Shown one piece after another: positions 1 through 11,157 of a stretch of 64,000 nt of DNA (position 1 is the first letter of the stretch; the number at the start of each line of letters is the position of its first letter). The stretch is from positions 61,502,362 through 61,566,361 of the forward strand of contig CP154956.1 in assembly GCA_039621445.1 (NCBI GenBank). The letters are read 5' to 3'. Origin of the DNA: Euglena gracilis. Its lineage: Eukaryota > Euglenida > Euglenophyceae > Euglenales. The notes beneath the pieces were generated by a model. It had not been told where the DNA came from, made no database searches, and worked only from the letters and a program-made list of their open reading frames with translations. A program made the position numbers and the translations under genes.

Positions 1-179
1 CCCGGCTACGGTGGGCGGCCCATCCCATGCACGCGTTACCCCGTCCCCCTTCCCTCCCCCGCCCTCCACACGTGCAGAGGGCTCGGATCGGGCAGGACCG
101 CAGGCACCCCCCCCCCCCCAGGATGCCAGAGGACGTGAAGAACGCCCTGGCGAAGATCAAGGCAGAGGCGGCGGAGTAG
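1..179 (+). CDS. 3' terminal exons of an unrecognised gene (partial)
   Basis: The window opens in an exon (1-10) that meets a GT donor at 11. After a 111 bp intron ending in a long C tract and AG at 120-121, the last exon runs 122-179 and stops with TAG. Joined in phase, the readable C-terminus is RLR followed by MPEDVKNALAKIKAEAAE. It is hydrophilic and likely helical, and ends in an alanine/glutamate tail. Too little of the protein is present to name a family. The join rests on matching phase (two bases plus one) and on normal GT and AG borders. The rest of the gene lies left of the window. Confidence 0.5.
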   Translation, partial: RLRWAAHPMHALPRPPSLPRPPHVQRARIGQDRRHPPPPRMPEDVKNALAKIKAEAAE

Positions 180-1430
180 TGTCCCCTGTGCCGGTTGCTC
201 TGCCCTGCTGTCCCCCTTGCCTTGAATGACCGCCGTCCCAGCCACAGCCATCCCTCCCCCTCCCCCCGTCTGCTCGGGGCACCTTGGAGGGGGCAGCGAT
301 GCCCAGAGCTTTGCAAGGTTCGGGGTGTGCTGTGTGTGGTTTTGCTTTGGAGTGGCTGCCTGGTTGGTCAAATGGCCCAACGAAAAATAATCTTTTTTTG
401 TGATATTTATATCGACGTGTGAATTTGGATGGGGGAAAAAGCTGTTGTTGGACAATTTTGAACAACATTTTGGTCATGGTTTTCCCGCCATTTTCAGGAT
501 CCGTCCAGGATTTTCACAGCAAATTCAAGAAAAGCATCCAATTTTCTCTGCTTTCTGCCCGAAAAAAAATTCGCTGCTTCGCATTGGTTCTCAACCAGGA
601 TTTCTTTTCCAAAATGTCTCTTCAAAATGTGCATTGGAAATTCAAAATGAAGAGAATTTGGTTCAGTCAATCTGTTTCTTCCAATTCAGCGTTTGGGATT
701 TTTGCAATTTTTTTGAATTTTAAACTTTGGGCAAACTTCCAAATTTGATGGATAATTCTGGTGGATGACCCTTAAACTGAAGAAGAAGAAAAAACAGAGT
801 TAAACAAAAAAAACAGGTTTGTCAAAGTTTTATTCGGCCGTTTTATGAGCGTGCTGAATTTTCCATCTATTTTAAGGAATTGTGCAATAGTTGTCTGGAC
901 AAAATTTTCTCTCTAGCAATTCCACCGGTTGAGCACTCTTTCCCCTCCCAGGCACAAAATTCCGATTGTGGCATTTTGGTGGAGGTTACAAAGGAATGGG
1001 AACCCCTCCCCCGCACACACAGGAGGCTGTGCCCATTTGGCCCTCAGCTTCGCCCTGACCCCCTCTGCTCTGTGGTTCTGGCCACAGGAGTGGGAGAACA
1101 GCACGGCCTGTGCATTCTTTGCGTCCTGTATTTTTTTGCATCCCGAAAGCGATTGGCTGCAGAACTGTGCCTCCTGGGTCTGGGGGGAGAGGGGCTGATA
1201 TGTTCAGTTATCAGGTTTTTGAGTGTTAATCTAAGCCTCTCATGCACGTTGTTCTTCATCCTGTTTGGTCCAAAAGCTCCATTGTTTTCATCGTCATTTC
1301 GCATTATTGCATTATATGTTCACGTAGCGCAGTATTCATAATAAGCATTGGCTGAAGCCAGTGTTGCACATAGCAGCTTACTTGCTTCGGGGCAGCCCAG
1401 ATTTCACTAAACGTTACAATCAGGGTGCAG
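180..1430. other. Intergenic stretch without a recognisable gene
   Basis: This stretch follows the TAG at 179 and is presumably 3' UTR plus spacer. It is AT-rich from about 370 to 880, with runs of T and A. I found no domain match, no convincing exon pair and no RNA gene. The short reading frames here use codons unlike the GC-rich exons elsewhere in the window. Confidence 0.4.
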
Positions 1431-1637
1431 CAACGCCGGCAGCCACTGGCGGCCCAGCGGGATGCCTGTGTCAGATATACGTGCGCCGGCCCGGTTCGCC
1501 CGTTGGCTGCCCTGGCCGCTGCGGCGTTCTCCAACCCGAACCAACCCGAAGCAGCTTCCACATTCACCAGCAGGGATTTGCAGCCGAGACGCATGCATCG
1601 CATGCTCCCACCCCAGTCTACGGAGATGCCAATGTTG
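1431..1637 (+). CDS. Candidate isolated exon, unknown product
   Basis: A CpG-rich island sits between a possible acceptor (gtgcag ending at 1430) and a possible donor (gttagg from 1638). It is open for 69 codons in phase 0 and contains an alanine-rich stretch, PLAALAAAAFSNPNQP, followed by serine, arginine and glutamine. Base composition resembles the confirmed exons, while the flanks are AT-rich. No domain is recognised. The alanine- and arginine-rich make-up would suit an N-terminal targeting or disordered region. The reverse strand is also open for 63 codons, so strand is uncertain. No partner exon could be joined. Confidence 0.3.
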
Positions 1638-2070
1638 GTTAGGGGTTTGGCTTTTCCGCTTCGTTAAAACCTCTTCGGCTGGGCTTTGGCCTTCTGGCCT
1701 TTAAGTACACGACCACACCCCATTTGGACACCTGGAGTGATCAAAATGATCGTGCTTTATTGTTAAATGACAGGCCAGGGGATACAACTGAAATTACAGC
1801 AGTATTTGCTGGGCATGGTGTATGTCACCTCTGTATACCACCCACCCCCCAAATTGTGAAACTGTGGGTGAGTAATCCCCTCCAAAAAATCAGTCCCCGT
1901 GTTCCCCGATTGCTGAAACTTTCAGGGAGGGGTCGTATTTGGGGGTCCATTTTTTGGATTTTTTTGCTGAGGATTTTGGCCAGAAAAAAAATCTTCCCCA
2001 CGGGGTCCCAAAATAGGTCGAAAACGACGAACGGGAAAAAAAGTCTCAAAAATGCAAATTTACAGCAAGT

Positions 2071-2839
2071 GAACTAAATAGTGGGACACCGGAGAATTTT
2101 GTGGGGTCATACCCAACCCCCAGCTCCAAAGCCTCTGCCAGCCCATGGGATGTGGTGGTGGTGTGTGCACATTGGCGTGGCCCTGCCCCACGCAGCAGTT
2201 CCCCAGCCAGCTCTGCTGCAGCACGCTGTGCAAAATTCAGGCCAATCCCATACGAGCAGGTTCTTTCCATTCTCTGACCCCTTTTGGACTGCGAAGCAAA
2301 CCCAGCCCCAGGTAAGGAAGGGGACGAGGCGGCTCGCACTGAAGTGAGTGGCATTGGCCCCCAACTTTGAACAATGCAAGTTAACAACCCCTGTCGACGT
2401 GGGCTGATGGGGCGATGGCCTCGGCATGCCGACCAGTTTGGGCAAAAACTACCATTTTTGGCCTCTTTTTGCCCAAATTGGTCGGCATGCCGAGGCCATC
2501 GCCCCATCAGCCCACGTTGACAGGGATTGTAAATTTGCATTGTTCAAAGTTGGGGGCCAATGCCACCCACTGGAGTGTGAGCCGCCTCGTCCCCTCACCT
2601 GAGGCTGGGTTTTCTTCGCAGTCCAAAAGGGGTCAGAAAATGGAAAGAACCTGCTCGTATGGGATTGGCCTGAATTTTGCACAGCGTGCTGCAGCAGAGC
2701 TGGCTGGGGAACTGCTGCGTGGGGCAGGGCCACGCCAATGTGCACACACCACCACCACATCCCATGGGCTGGCAGAGGCTTTGGAGCTGGGGGTTGGGTA
2801 TGACCCCACAAAATTCTCCGGTGTCCCACTATTTAGTTC
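2071..2839. repeat. Long near-perfect palindrome (foldback), arms ~378 bp, 17 bp centre
   Basis: The left arm (2071-2448) and right arm (2466-2839) are almost exact reverse complements, separated by a 17 bp spacer. The differences are scattered substitutions and small indels. Each arm carries, on one strand, a donor-like CAG|gtaagg (near 2312-2320), and on the other a good acceptor-like ttttcttcgcag (right arm, near 2612-2622). The same arm strand is open for more than 120 codons, including MERTCSYGIGLNFAQ and AAAELAGELLRG. The arms therefore look like a captured piece of gene or intron/exon DNA duplicated head to head rather than simple repeat. No transposase is present. No matching exon neighbours could be joined. 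Confidence 0.85.
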
Positions 2840-4071
2840 CCCTAGTGTAGCAAATGGGAATGGGCAAAGATCAACAAAAAAAAATGCTTCCAAGGACCAC
2901 CCATTTTTGGGACATTAATTCAGTTTTTTCCCCACAAACCTTGAGAGGGAAACTTATTTGGGGGTCTATGTTTTTAGTTTTTTTGTGTGTTTTCTAGAAA
3001 TTGGTGGAGGTCTTGTTGGGGGGGGGGGGTCGGATCTCTGTTGTCCAAAAGGGGGGGTCACTAGCGGGGGTTTTGAGTGATGGCATTGCTGGTCAAAGGT
3101 TGACCACCAAAAGACCAAAGGTGCCAAAAAGACTCATCTTTGCATATTTTTTCATGAGGGTCGATCTTGTAAAAGGCAAAAAAAATGCGGGTTTTGCAGC
3201 CATAGAATCCCGGGCCTGTTGTCATTTTCTGCCTTCGGGGGGGGGGGGGGATTAGTTGTTTTTTTTGGTTGGTTGGATTGGGGACAGGGGTTCTAAGCTA
3301 GGGTTGCAGCTCGATAGAACCTTTGAAGAAGTCTGCACCTAATTGTATGGATTTCGAGGTGAACGTCCCCAGACAGCACAGTTCCCATGTACCTTTCAAG
3401 TAATGCAGCAATGTAACGTTGGAAAGCTGCTGGAAATCAAACGCAAACCACATTTTATACCATCTCGAATTAAACTGTGTGTGGGTGGGTGGGTGGGTGG
3501 GTGTGTGTGTGTGTGGGTGGGTGGGTGGGTGGGTGGGTGGGTGAGTGGGTGGATGGATGGGTGGGTGGGTGTGCGTGCTCATAGCAGTTGCTGCCTCTGG
3601 TGGCGAGGGATGTGTTTCTATTTGGGCTCCGCCTGCCTACTGTTTGTCATTTTCTTTAGAATTGCCATCAAAACAGTGGTTGTTTGTGATGGACCACCTT
3701 CGGCGGCGGACGGTGCCCTTTCAGGCGGGCCCTGCGCTTGTCGAGCCCTTTGCTTCCACTGGGAGGGAGTTTCCTCCGCGTGACGGCTTTTGTTTAGCTC
3801 AGAAGATCCCTGGGGGCGGAGGGGGTGGGTGTGGGTCTGGGCCCGGGGGATCCCCCTGGGGGGATCCCATGCTGGAGGCCCGGCATCGGTTCCGGCATAA
3901 AGCGCCGAAAAAAATTTGGGGGTCCCCCCCAGGGGGTCCCACGCTGGGCTGGGTGGGTGGGCTTTAACAGAAGCCTGGGGATGATTCCGCTTTCTCAGAG
4001 CCTCCGCCATCCCCCCGGCCTTCGGGGAGGGGGCGGGGCGGCCCTCCCTCCCCGCCTCCCGGCCAGCACCG
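2840..4071. other. Non-coding spacer before the methyltransferase gene, with GGGT microsatellite at 3481-3575
   Basis: This stretch contains poly-G runs near 3018 and 3238, a GGGT/GGGTGT microsatellite at 3481-3575, and a GC-rich segment (3700-4060) leading to the ATG at 4072. That segment may hold the promoter and 5' UTR, but no TATA box or other core element is clear. It includes the GGGGGTCCCCCC-type palindromic repeats that recur across the window. Confidence 0.4.
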
Positions 4072-7000
4072 ATGGCGGCGTACCTGCCGCTGCTCGTCGA
4101 CGACCCCCGCTTCAGCCGCCACGAGCACCGCGTCCCGGGATTTCATAAAGGTTGGACCCCCGGGGGGGGGGTTCGCTGGATCCCCCCTGGGTACAACCCC
4201 ACGGGCCTTGTGGGTCCCCCGCCGGAGGCAGGGTTTTGACTATTTTCTTCACTTTTTTTGGTGTGAAGCTCCGAAAAAAAAAATCGACTCTAAATTTGGC
4301 CCCCCCCCCAAAAGTGGGTCGGTCCCCTGGACCCCCTCCCGGGGATACCCCCCCTGGGTGGGTGGGGGACCCCCACCTCCCCCACCCCCGGTCTGAAAAA
4401 ATCCCTGACCACATTGCAGGGGAGGCACAACCCATCGTGCTGCTGCAGCGGGACTCCCACGAGAGCCGCTACAATGCCGCCGTACCGGAGTCCAAGGTGC
4501 ATGGGCTGTCGGTCAGTGAAGGCGGAGGGGCTCAACCAAACTTGTAGTATTGTTGCGAAATGGTTTTTTTGCGCCGCGGCAACCGCAAAGCAGCCTTTTT
4601 TCAACTTGCTACGTCGCAAAAAAAAAATTGCACGCAGCGGTGAAGTTGCCGCTTCATGCACCGTGGCAACTTGGAAAGTGTTCGCCATTTCCATTTTATT
4701 CAATTTCCTCAAGAAAATTGTTTAATGGTAAAAAATAAAAGTTCTCGTAGTAAAAAATAAAAGTTCTCGTAGTAAAAAAAATAAAAGTTCTGTGCCATTC
4801 TGGCAAAAAAAAATCACACCTGCGGCACATAAAATACAAGTATGGGCTTAATCAGTCTGGAGACTGAACAGGCCCCAGCAACGCACATTGAACTGTGTTG
4901 CTCTGCATCCAGCCACCCCGACCGCTACTGGTAATTCTGTTGCAAAAATCATTAACGAGTGTCAAAGGCTGCTGGGTTTCATTTACATGGACCCCGGGTG
5001 GTTTTTTTTTTGAGAATTTGCCTCGGCACATTTTTAGCCCATTGCCGATGGTGGTGCCAGCAACAAGGCGCCAGCACCAGCCCAGCAACCAACAAACAGC
5101 CTTGTTCGAGAGAAGAGGGAGGGGCAGGGGCGTCCCCCTCCATCATGGACCACATGATGGAGGGGGACGCCCCTGGAGACTGGCGCCCCTTCTCCCCGGT
5201 GTGTGACTGCCCACCCCCCCCTGGGGTCCATCCGCCTCCCCGGCAGGACCTCGAGGTGGACACCATCCCCCAGTTCCTGTGGCCCGCCGCGCACGCCCTG
5301 GCGGAGCACATCGTGGCGCACCGTATCCGCCCCTCCCCCTGGCGTGCTGCGTGGGGGAGGGGCTCGGCCCCGCGGCGGGGTGCTGCCGCGTGGAGGTGGC
5401 TGTTTGCCCCCATGCGCGCCAATGTGTGAGAGCGTATGCGATGCATGTCGCATACGAGGCATGCCATTGGCTGGAGGTTGCACAAAAACAATCTGGCTTA
5501 CCCCCGAGCTGATTTCACACTGGCCTTGATCAATGAAACAAAGATTGCTAGCGTGGTTGTGTTGAGTACCTTGCTGTTCAGTTGAGATTTCTGCACGAGG
5601 ATGAGACTAAATTGCAGGCAGTTCCAGACCAGGGCAGCCAGCCAGCCAGTCAGACCAAGTTCTCAATTAAGCACCCCATCCCCCAGGGGTGCTCAAATTC
5701 CAGCTCAAGTTTTGGGTCAAAAAATCCATTCCTTTGCACAATGGGCAACTTTTTATGTGTCTTTGCATATTTTTTTTATTTTTTTGGAACCTGGTTCGAC
5801 CCCCAGTTGAGCCCAGTTCCTGGGCGACCTCCCATCCGGGGGGGAGCAGCCAGCAATTTTTTTTCCACAAAGCCCAAATCTTCCAGCCTCTGAGCTGGCC
5901 CCCACACACTCACACCTGCCTCCCTCCCCAGGCATCTTGACCAAGTACTAAACAGTAGCGAAAAAAAAAATGGCAATAAACGGCCAAAAGAAGCCAAGAC
6001 GGCTGCAAATATTCAACAGTGGACAAAGAAATTGGGCTCATCATAAACCACCAATTTCCCAAAAGTTGGCAGACAAAACACGTAGTCGGCTGACAAAATG
6101 TAACGTCAGCCTGGTGGGCCTTGGTGGGCGATAGCTTTCAGCCATTTTTGGCCACATTTGGCCAATTTTTTCCACTTGTTTAAAAACCTTTTGGCTGATT
6201 TTTGGCCGTTTTGGCCACTTTCAAGCCACGGTTGACCACGGTTGGTTTCTTCTTGCTGCATCTGGCAGGTTCTGGCTGCCTTTGGGAGCTTTTGTTGCCC
6301 ATTTTCGGTCATTTTGGTCATTTTGGCCACAAGGGCTGGCCAGGGTCCACCAAGGCCAACACGAAGCACCAAAAATGGGAAATGCCCGTTGGTGCCTGCC
6401 CTCCCCTCCCCTCCCCAGGAGACTCCTTTGAGGACAAGACGGTGGTGGAGCTGGGCAGTGGCCTTGGGCTGACCGGCCTCCTGGCCGCCGCCGTCCTCCG
6501 GTTCGTTGGGGGGTGGGGGGCGGCTTCTGTCGGGGGTTTGACGATGGACGGCTCTGGTTCAAGGGGTGCCAGCCCGGCAGTTCATGGGGGACAATAAATT
6601 CTGTTCTGTTGAGGCGCGCCCTTGGGGACTGCCCCAAAGCCTGAAGAAGCGGCCAACGGCTGGTCCGGGATACAGTCGGGGTCAAAATTAAAATGTCCAA
6701 AAACGCTTTTTTTTTTTTAATGTTTGGGGTGGATGGGCGATGGTCCAAGGATACCAGAAATCACTCACCCCCTGAACTCGACCTGTTTTTTCCAATTTTT
6801 TGGCCATGTTTCTTTTTTTTAAAGTGCGAGGACGGGATTTTGTTTTTTGCTTAACGACCCCCCTGACCGCCACAGAAAAGGCCTTTCCCTCTCCCCCGCC
6901 CGTAAATGTAAGCCTTTTCTCCGAAGTGGTGCGTTGGCCCTGCTGGCTCTTGGCTCTTGTGGCTTTGCAGGGGAGGGGAGGGGGGGCGGTCGCGCCGCGG

Positions 7001-10000
7001 TGTGCCCGGCATTGTGCTCGCGCAGTGCTGACCGATTGCAGCCCCATCGCCCTCCAAATCCTACAGGTCTCTGTCACTGTCCCCCCCCTCGGCCGGTCCG
7101 TTGGTGTTTCCCTCCCGGCTATTTTCTTACCTACCATTGACAGAAAACCACACCAAGTGAGCATTTTGGGCTTGTTTTCTTGCAATTTTGGCGAAGCTTT
7201 GGCACTTTTGGCAAGTTTTTGTGTTTTTCTGCTGGAAATAATGTGAGAATATTTCTGCATTAGGAGTTTCTTCCCTGAGACCAAAGTTTTTGTAAATTCT
7301 TTGACTGAAATTGACCAGAGTTGCCGGAATAGGTTTTGTAATTGTTGTTTCTCCTTGGGCAGTGGAATGTGTGACCCCCCCACAGTCAGGCTCCCCCACC
7401 CCCAGGCTTACCTTCTCTTCATTGAATTGACACATTCTCACACACACCCCTCTCCAGTTCAACCGGGAGTTGAACGAGAGCACCAACGTCCACGTGGAGC
7501 AGTTGAAGTGGGGCGATGCGGAGGCCATCGCCGCGCTGCGGGCCGCCCTCGACCGCCCCATCGACCTTGTGATTGGGTCCAGGGGACGTCACTGCGGACC
7601 AGCGGAAGCCACTGGGCCAGGTGAATTGTGGATCACACCTGCCGGCAAATGCACACCACAGTCCTACCTGAATTTTTCGAAAGCAGTGGTCCGAACAATT
7701 GGCAGTTGGGGGAAAAAACGAACCGCAAAGTGGTCATTAGTGGTTAGAAGTGGTCGGAAGGGGGTGCAGTTGCTGCCTACGCGGTTCGAGCATCCCCCAC
7801 CTGCGCCTCCCGCCGAAGGCTGCGAACCATATTGTTTGCCTCCAGCGCTGCATCGTCACACCCGGCCCAGCGGGCGTCCCCTGACGGCGTCGGACGTGTT
7901 TTACCACCGGCACCACGTTCGCCCCTTGCTGGAGACCATCTGGTGCGTGTGCGCCGTCCAGTGTCTCGGGTGAACAGTGCACCCCACCCATCCATCCTGG
8001 GGATGGGGGGGGGGGTTTCAGTCCTCCTCCCCTGGTTCCCAGCAGAGACGCCCAGTATTTCTTAAATTGGACCCCACATTTACCCCCCAGGTGGTCCAGC
8101 CAGCCGGCATTTTTTCTCCCAGCCGTTTTCCCCAGCAGCTTCCCGCTGGGCTGCACACCCCCCAGGGGGGGGAGGACAAATGAGGTTTTCACAACCTGGC
8201 AAAGCCGGGATGGACCTAAAAAAAATCAGTGCAAATTGCTAAAAAAAAAAAGGAAAAAGGGCCAAAATCACCCAAAAATTGCCATTTTAGCAGTTGTTTC
8301 GGTTTTCACCTCAAAATTTTGGTTCAAAAAAAAATCGATCCCAGCTGGGTTTGGGCTTTTGGTACCAGCCCAGCCCAGCCCAGCCCAGCCCAGCAGCCGG
8401 TGGGACCCTCCCCACCTCCTGGACTCCCCTCCAGGGGGTCCAGCCAGCATCTTCCAGCCGGCTAGCTGGACCCGCCTCCCCGAGGGTCCTTAAAAAAAAT
8501 TCCCCAGTGCGGAAAGAATTTTGACATTTTCAACCGCATTTCAGGGGGGGGGAACGCAAATGCGTTTGTTTTTTTTTCTGTGTTTTTTGATTTTGACAAA
8601 ATTTGTGTTTTTTGAGTATTTTTTTGAGTTTTCTTTTTGCGGTTTCTTTTCCCGGCGATTTTTGTATTTTGTTGAAATTTTTTTTGATTGTGAAGAGTTC
8701 CTCGTTTTGACTTGATTTGGCCCCGATTTCCCATGAGACCAAAAAAATGCCAATTTTTTGTCAGCAAAATGCGTATTTTTAGGCAAATGGAAAATTTTCC
8801 CTAGCGGAGCCGAAAATTTACTGAGTCCTCCCCAGTGGAGAAGTGCACATCTTGGGGGATCACCTGAAGGACTTTACATGGAATTTGCTTTTTTTGCTTT
8901 CTTTTGTGTTTATTTGCGTTTTTTTTTTGCGTTTGTTTGCATCCCGTTTTTTGAGGGTCTATGTTGCATTCCCCCCCTGCGCATTTGCACCGAATTCCCC
9001 CAGACTCTATAGTGGCCGAGGGTAGTGGTTGGCTTGTTTTTATTGCAGCCCCATAAATTTTCCCCCTGATCCCCAAACCCATACAATTGGTGCAACAATT
9101 GTTTCACTCCTCTTCCCTCTCCTGAGCTGCAAAACAATGACCAAATTCCATGAAATTCCTTTGTCGCTCATTTGTCAAGTTTGGTGTGTAAGGACCCCTT
9201 GGGTGGTCCATAAGGGACGTGATGTTTGTTTCAAGGAAAGACCGCCCTTAGGCCTAAGGGATTGCCAGCTCCGGGGATCGAACAGGGTTAAAGAAAATCA
9301 TAAAACAAAAGTCAAAGAAAACATTTTTTGACGGCTTGGGTGGATATACAATGGTGGAAAGATTCCAGTTCATTTTTCCTCCCCAAAATCAACCCATTTT
9401 TGGGTCGATTTTGGCCGATCAAAATATGGCCATTGTTGACCATTCTTCCTGTATTATTCTTTTCATGGAATGTGCTGGGACAGCAGAGTGTTTTTTTTTT
9501 TAATTGCTTAAGGACCGCCCTGGTTGTATGTGCCACGTTTCGCAGTGGGGAAGTGGGGGCTTTTGAGTTTTGTGGCCGGGGGGGGGGGGGGTCGCTGAGT
9601 GGGTGCAGGGTTTTCCTCTATTTTCGGCACAAATTGCCAAAAAATGTGGATCACAAGATTGATCCCTAGTGAAAGGTGCTCATGATGTCCTTTGGTGAGT
9701 TTGAAAGGAGATCTTGTTAATTTACATTCATGGGAACCCCCTCTTGGCCCCCTCCCTTGCCACTCCCAGTCCAGGCGATACGTGGCAATTTCGGGCCACG
9801 CGTGGCTAGGTTTGACCAACTTTGGCCAATTCCATCCACTCGCCTCACCTTTTGATCGGTTCGGGAGAGTTTCGCTCATGTTGGCACTCAGCAGTGCTCA
9901 CCCGTGCATCCACCGGGGTCTCACCCCGGGCGAAGGGACGCCAGCCGGCTGTTACAAACGATGGCCCCGAGGGTTGGTCAACCCAGGGCGGTCCATGAGG

Positions 10001-11157
10001 GACGGGAAGGGTCCCTTACGGGTTACGTGACGGTTAAGGGTCCCATAAGGACCGCCCTGGACCAACCCGGCTGCCCCCCCCCTCCTGTCCCCGTCCCCAG
10101 GCTGCTCACCTCGCCCCGGCGGCCCCCTGGCCAGGCGGTGGCGCTCTTCACGTCGTCCCCGTGGTTCGAGGACCTGGAGGACCGCCTGGCGGCCGCGGCG
10201 GACGCGGTGGGGCCAGGGCTTTGCGTGAGAAAATTTGACCCCACGCCGGGGGGCCAGCCAGCCAGCAGCCTTTTTCCATCCCTCCCCCCAACGAGTTTTT
10301 TTATTTGCAGCCGCCCGTTGGGTGGCTGGACGGTAGCGGATTTTTTTCGTTTTGGGGGCCAAAACGGGTCAAATATGGGCGAAATAGGTCGGATTTCAGC
10401 TGGCCAGGGCAAATTTGGAATCAAATAATCAATTTTTTTGCACAATTGGCAGTTTTTTGGACATTTTGGGATTTCTGCAGTCGAACCGGTTCGACCCCGG
10501 TTCAGGCCCAGCTCCAGCCCAGGACCCCTATGGGGGAGAAACCTAGGGGGGGTCAGCCAGGTGCCTTTTTCCGCCAGCCCAAATTTTCCAGCCTAAACCC
10601 CCCCCCAAAAATAAGACCGGGGGTCCATTTCATGGGTCGGTTGCTGGAAAGCCCGAGGGGGGGTCTTATTCATGGGGGGGGGGGTCCATTTTATGGATTT
10701 TTGCTGGGAAAATTTTCGACCCCCTAAATGTCCAAAAATGGCACCCCAAAATACCACTTTTCGAAAAATTTGGCGCTTCGCGCCAGACAAATAGGGTAAA
10801 ATATGCTGAATTGTGTGAAAACAGTCCCAAAATAGCAGATTTTTCCCCCAAAAATGTACCATTTTTCAAAAATCCGGCGCTTCGCGCCGGCAGGGGGGGT
10901 CTTATTCATGGGGGGGGTCCATTTCATGGATTTTTGCTCGGACCGGCCAGGGGGGGGGTCTTATTTTTGGGGGGGGTCCATTTTATGGGGGGGGTCTTAT
11001 TTTGGGGGGGGGGTTACCCCCCCCCCCGGGTCTTCAAGCAACGTCCTGGGTGTGGCTGACCGTTGCCGTGACGCCGGCCCCGGCAGGCGGGGCGCGGACG
11101 TTGCTGCTGCGCTTCGAGCACGCTCCAGCCCGGGCCCCAACCGACGCTCCCCACTGA
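4072..11157 (+). CDS. METTL21-like SAM-dependent protein lysine methyltransferase (Methyltransf_16), nine exons
   Basis: Exons: 4072-4150, 4420-4496 (or 4511), 5247-5322, 6419-6504, 6971-7066, 7458-7576, 7871-7942, 10101-10224 and 11087-11157 (TGA), joining to about 266 residues. The order fits class I methyltransferases of the METTL21/EFM type. The entry segment is TIPQFLWPAAHALAEHI. SAM motif I is VVELGSGLGLTGLLAA (exon 4). The acidic end of strand 2 is AVLTD (exon 5). Exon 6 has VEQLKWGD followed by DLVIG, and exon 7 has SDVFY. Such enzymes usually methylate lysine on a protein in cytosol, nucleus or mitochondria; the target here is unknown. Phases agree at every join but the last. Exon 5 and exon 7 starts add short in-frame inserts compared with the family. 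An alternative exon 5 start at 7026 breaks phase. The last join needs a GC donor (exon 8 ending 10222) or another acceptor. Confidence 0.85.
4736..4792. repeat. Three tandem copies of a ~22 bp A-rich unit
   Basis: The unit TAAAAAATAAAAGTTCTCGTAG occurs nearly three times in a row inside intron 2 of the methyltransferase gene. It differs only in the A-run length of the last copy. Confidence 0.7.
5125..5175. repeat. Perfect 23 bp inverted repeat with 5 nt loop
   Basis: 5125-5147 and 5153-5175 are exact reverse complements around GACCA. It lies in intron 2 of the methyltransferase gene, about 70 bp before the exon 3 acceptor. In RNA it would form a very stable stem. Confidence 0.9.
6640..6860. 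repeat. Family B dispersed element, degenerate copy
   Basis: It contains the family core GGTGGATGGGCGATGGTCCA (near 6728) followed by AGGATACCAGAAATCA and a CTCGACCTGTTTTTTCCA-like stretch. It lies in intron 4 of the methyltransferase gene. The terminal AGGGCGGTCC motif is eroded. Confidence 0.6.
8080..8175. repeat. Family A dispersed repeat copy
   Basis: It starts GGTCCAGCCAGCCGGCA and continues with a TTTTTTCTCCCAGCC stretch and CCAGCAGC. It lies in intron 7 of the methyltransferase gene. Confidence 0.55.
8410..8500. repeat. Family A dispersed repeat copy, with AGCCC tandem just upstream
   Basis: It reads GGGGGTCCAGCCAGCATCTT, then TCCAGCCGG, GCTGGACC and a CCTTAAAAAAAATTCCCC tail. The tail resembles those of the copies near 20560 and 33110. 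Five CAGCC-type units precede it at 8368-8397. Confidence 0.55.
9190..9522. repeat. Family B element with AGGACCGCCC-type ends
   Basis: About 330 bp in intron 7 of the methyltransferase gene. The left end reads GGTGGTCCATAAGGGACG and the right end TTAAGGACCGCCCT. Internal parts match the 13862 copy: a GATCGAAC or ACTTGAAC segment, the GGTGGAT...ATGGT core, a CCCAAAATC region, GTGCTGGGA and a T run before the right end. It has no coding capacity, so it behaves like a short non-autonomous element. Confidence 0.7.
9984..10058. repeat. Short family B relic: facing AGGGCGGTCC and GGACCGCCCT ends
   Basis: AGGGCGGTCCATGAGGGAC at the left and TAAGGACCGCCCT at the right enclose only about 40 bp. It looks like a deleted or minimal version of the longer elements, about 40 bp before exon 8 of the methyltransferase gene. 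Confidence 0.7.
10230..10345. repeat. Family A copy abutting a splice donor
   Basis: The copy begins GAAAATTTGACCCC and continues with CCAGCCAGCCAGCAGCC, TTTTTCCA, GAGTTTTTTTATTTGCAGCC, GCCCGTTGGGTGGCTGGACG and GTAGCGG. The same start, order and end occur at 17715-17860. Here it starts within about 6 bp of the exon 8 donor of the methyltransferase gene. Confidence 0.75.
10600..11030. repeat. Poly-G tandem region with repeated GTCTTATT and GTCCATTT blocks
   Basis: Blocks of GGGGGGTCTTATTTTTGG and GGGGGTCCATTTTATGG alternate several times, with two CGCTTCGCG palindromes (near 10764 and 10872). This is part of the last intron of the methyltransferase gene and is non-coding. Confidence 0.65.

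Noticed and set aside
2046-2918. Mirror-image reading frames of 126-167 codons on both strands
   Set aside because: They come from the two arms of the palindrome. I could not join either to other exons, so no gene is called.
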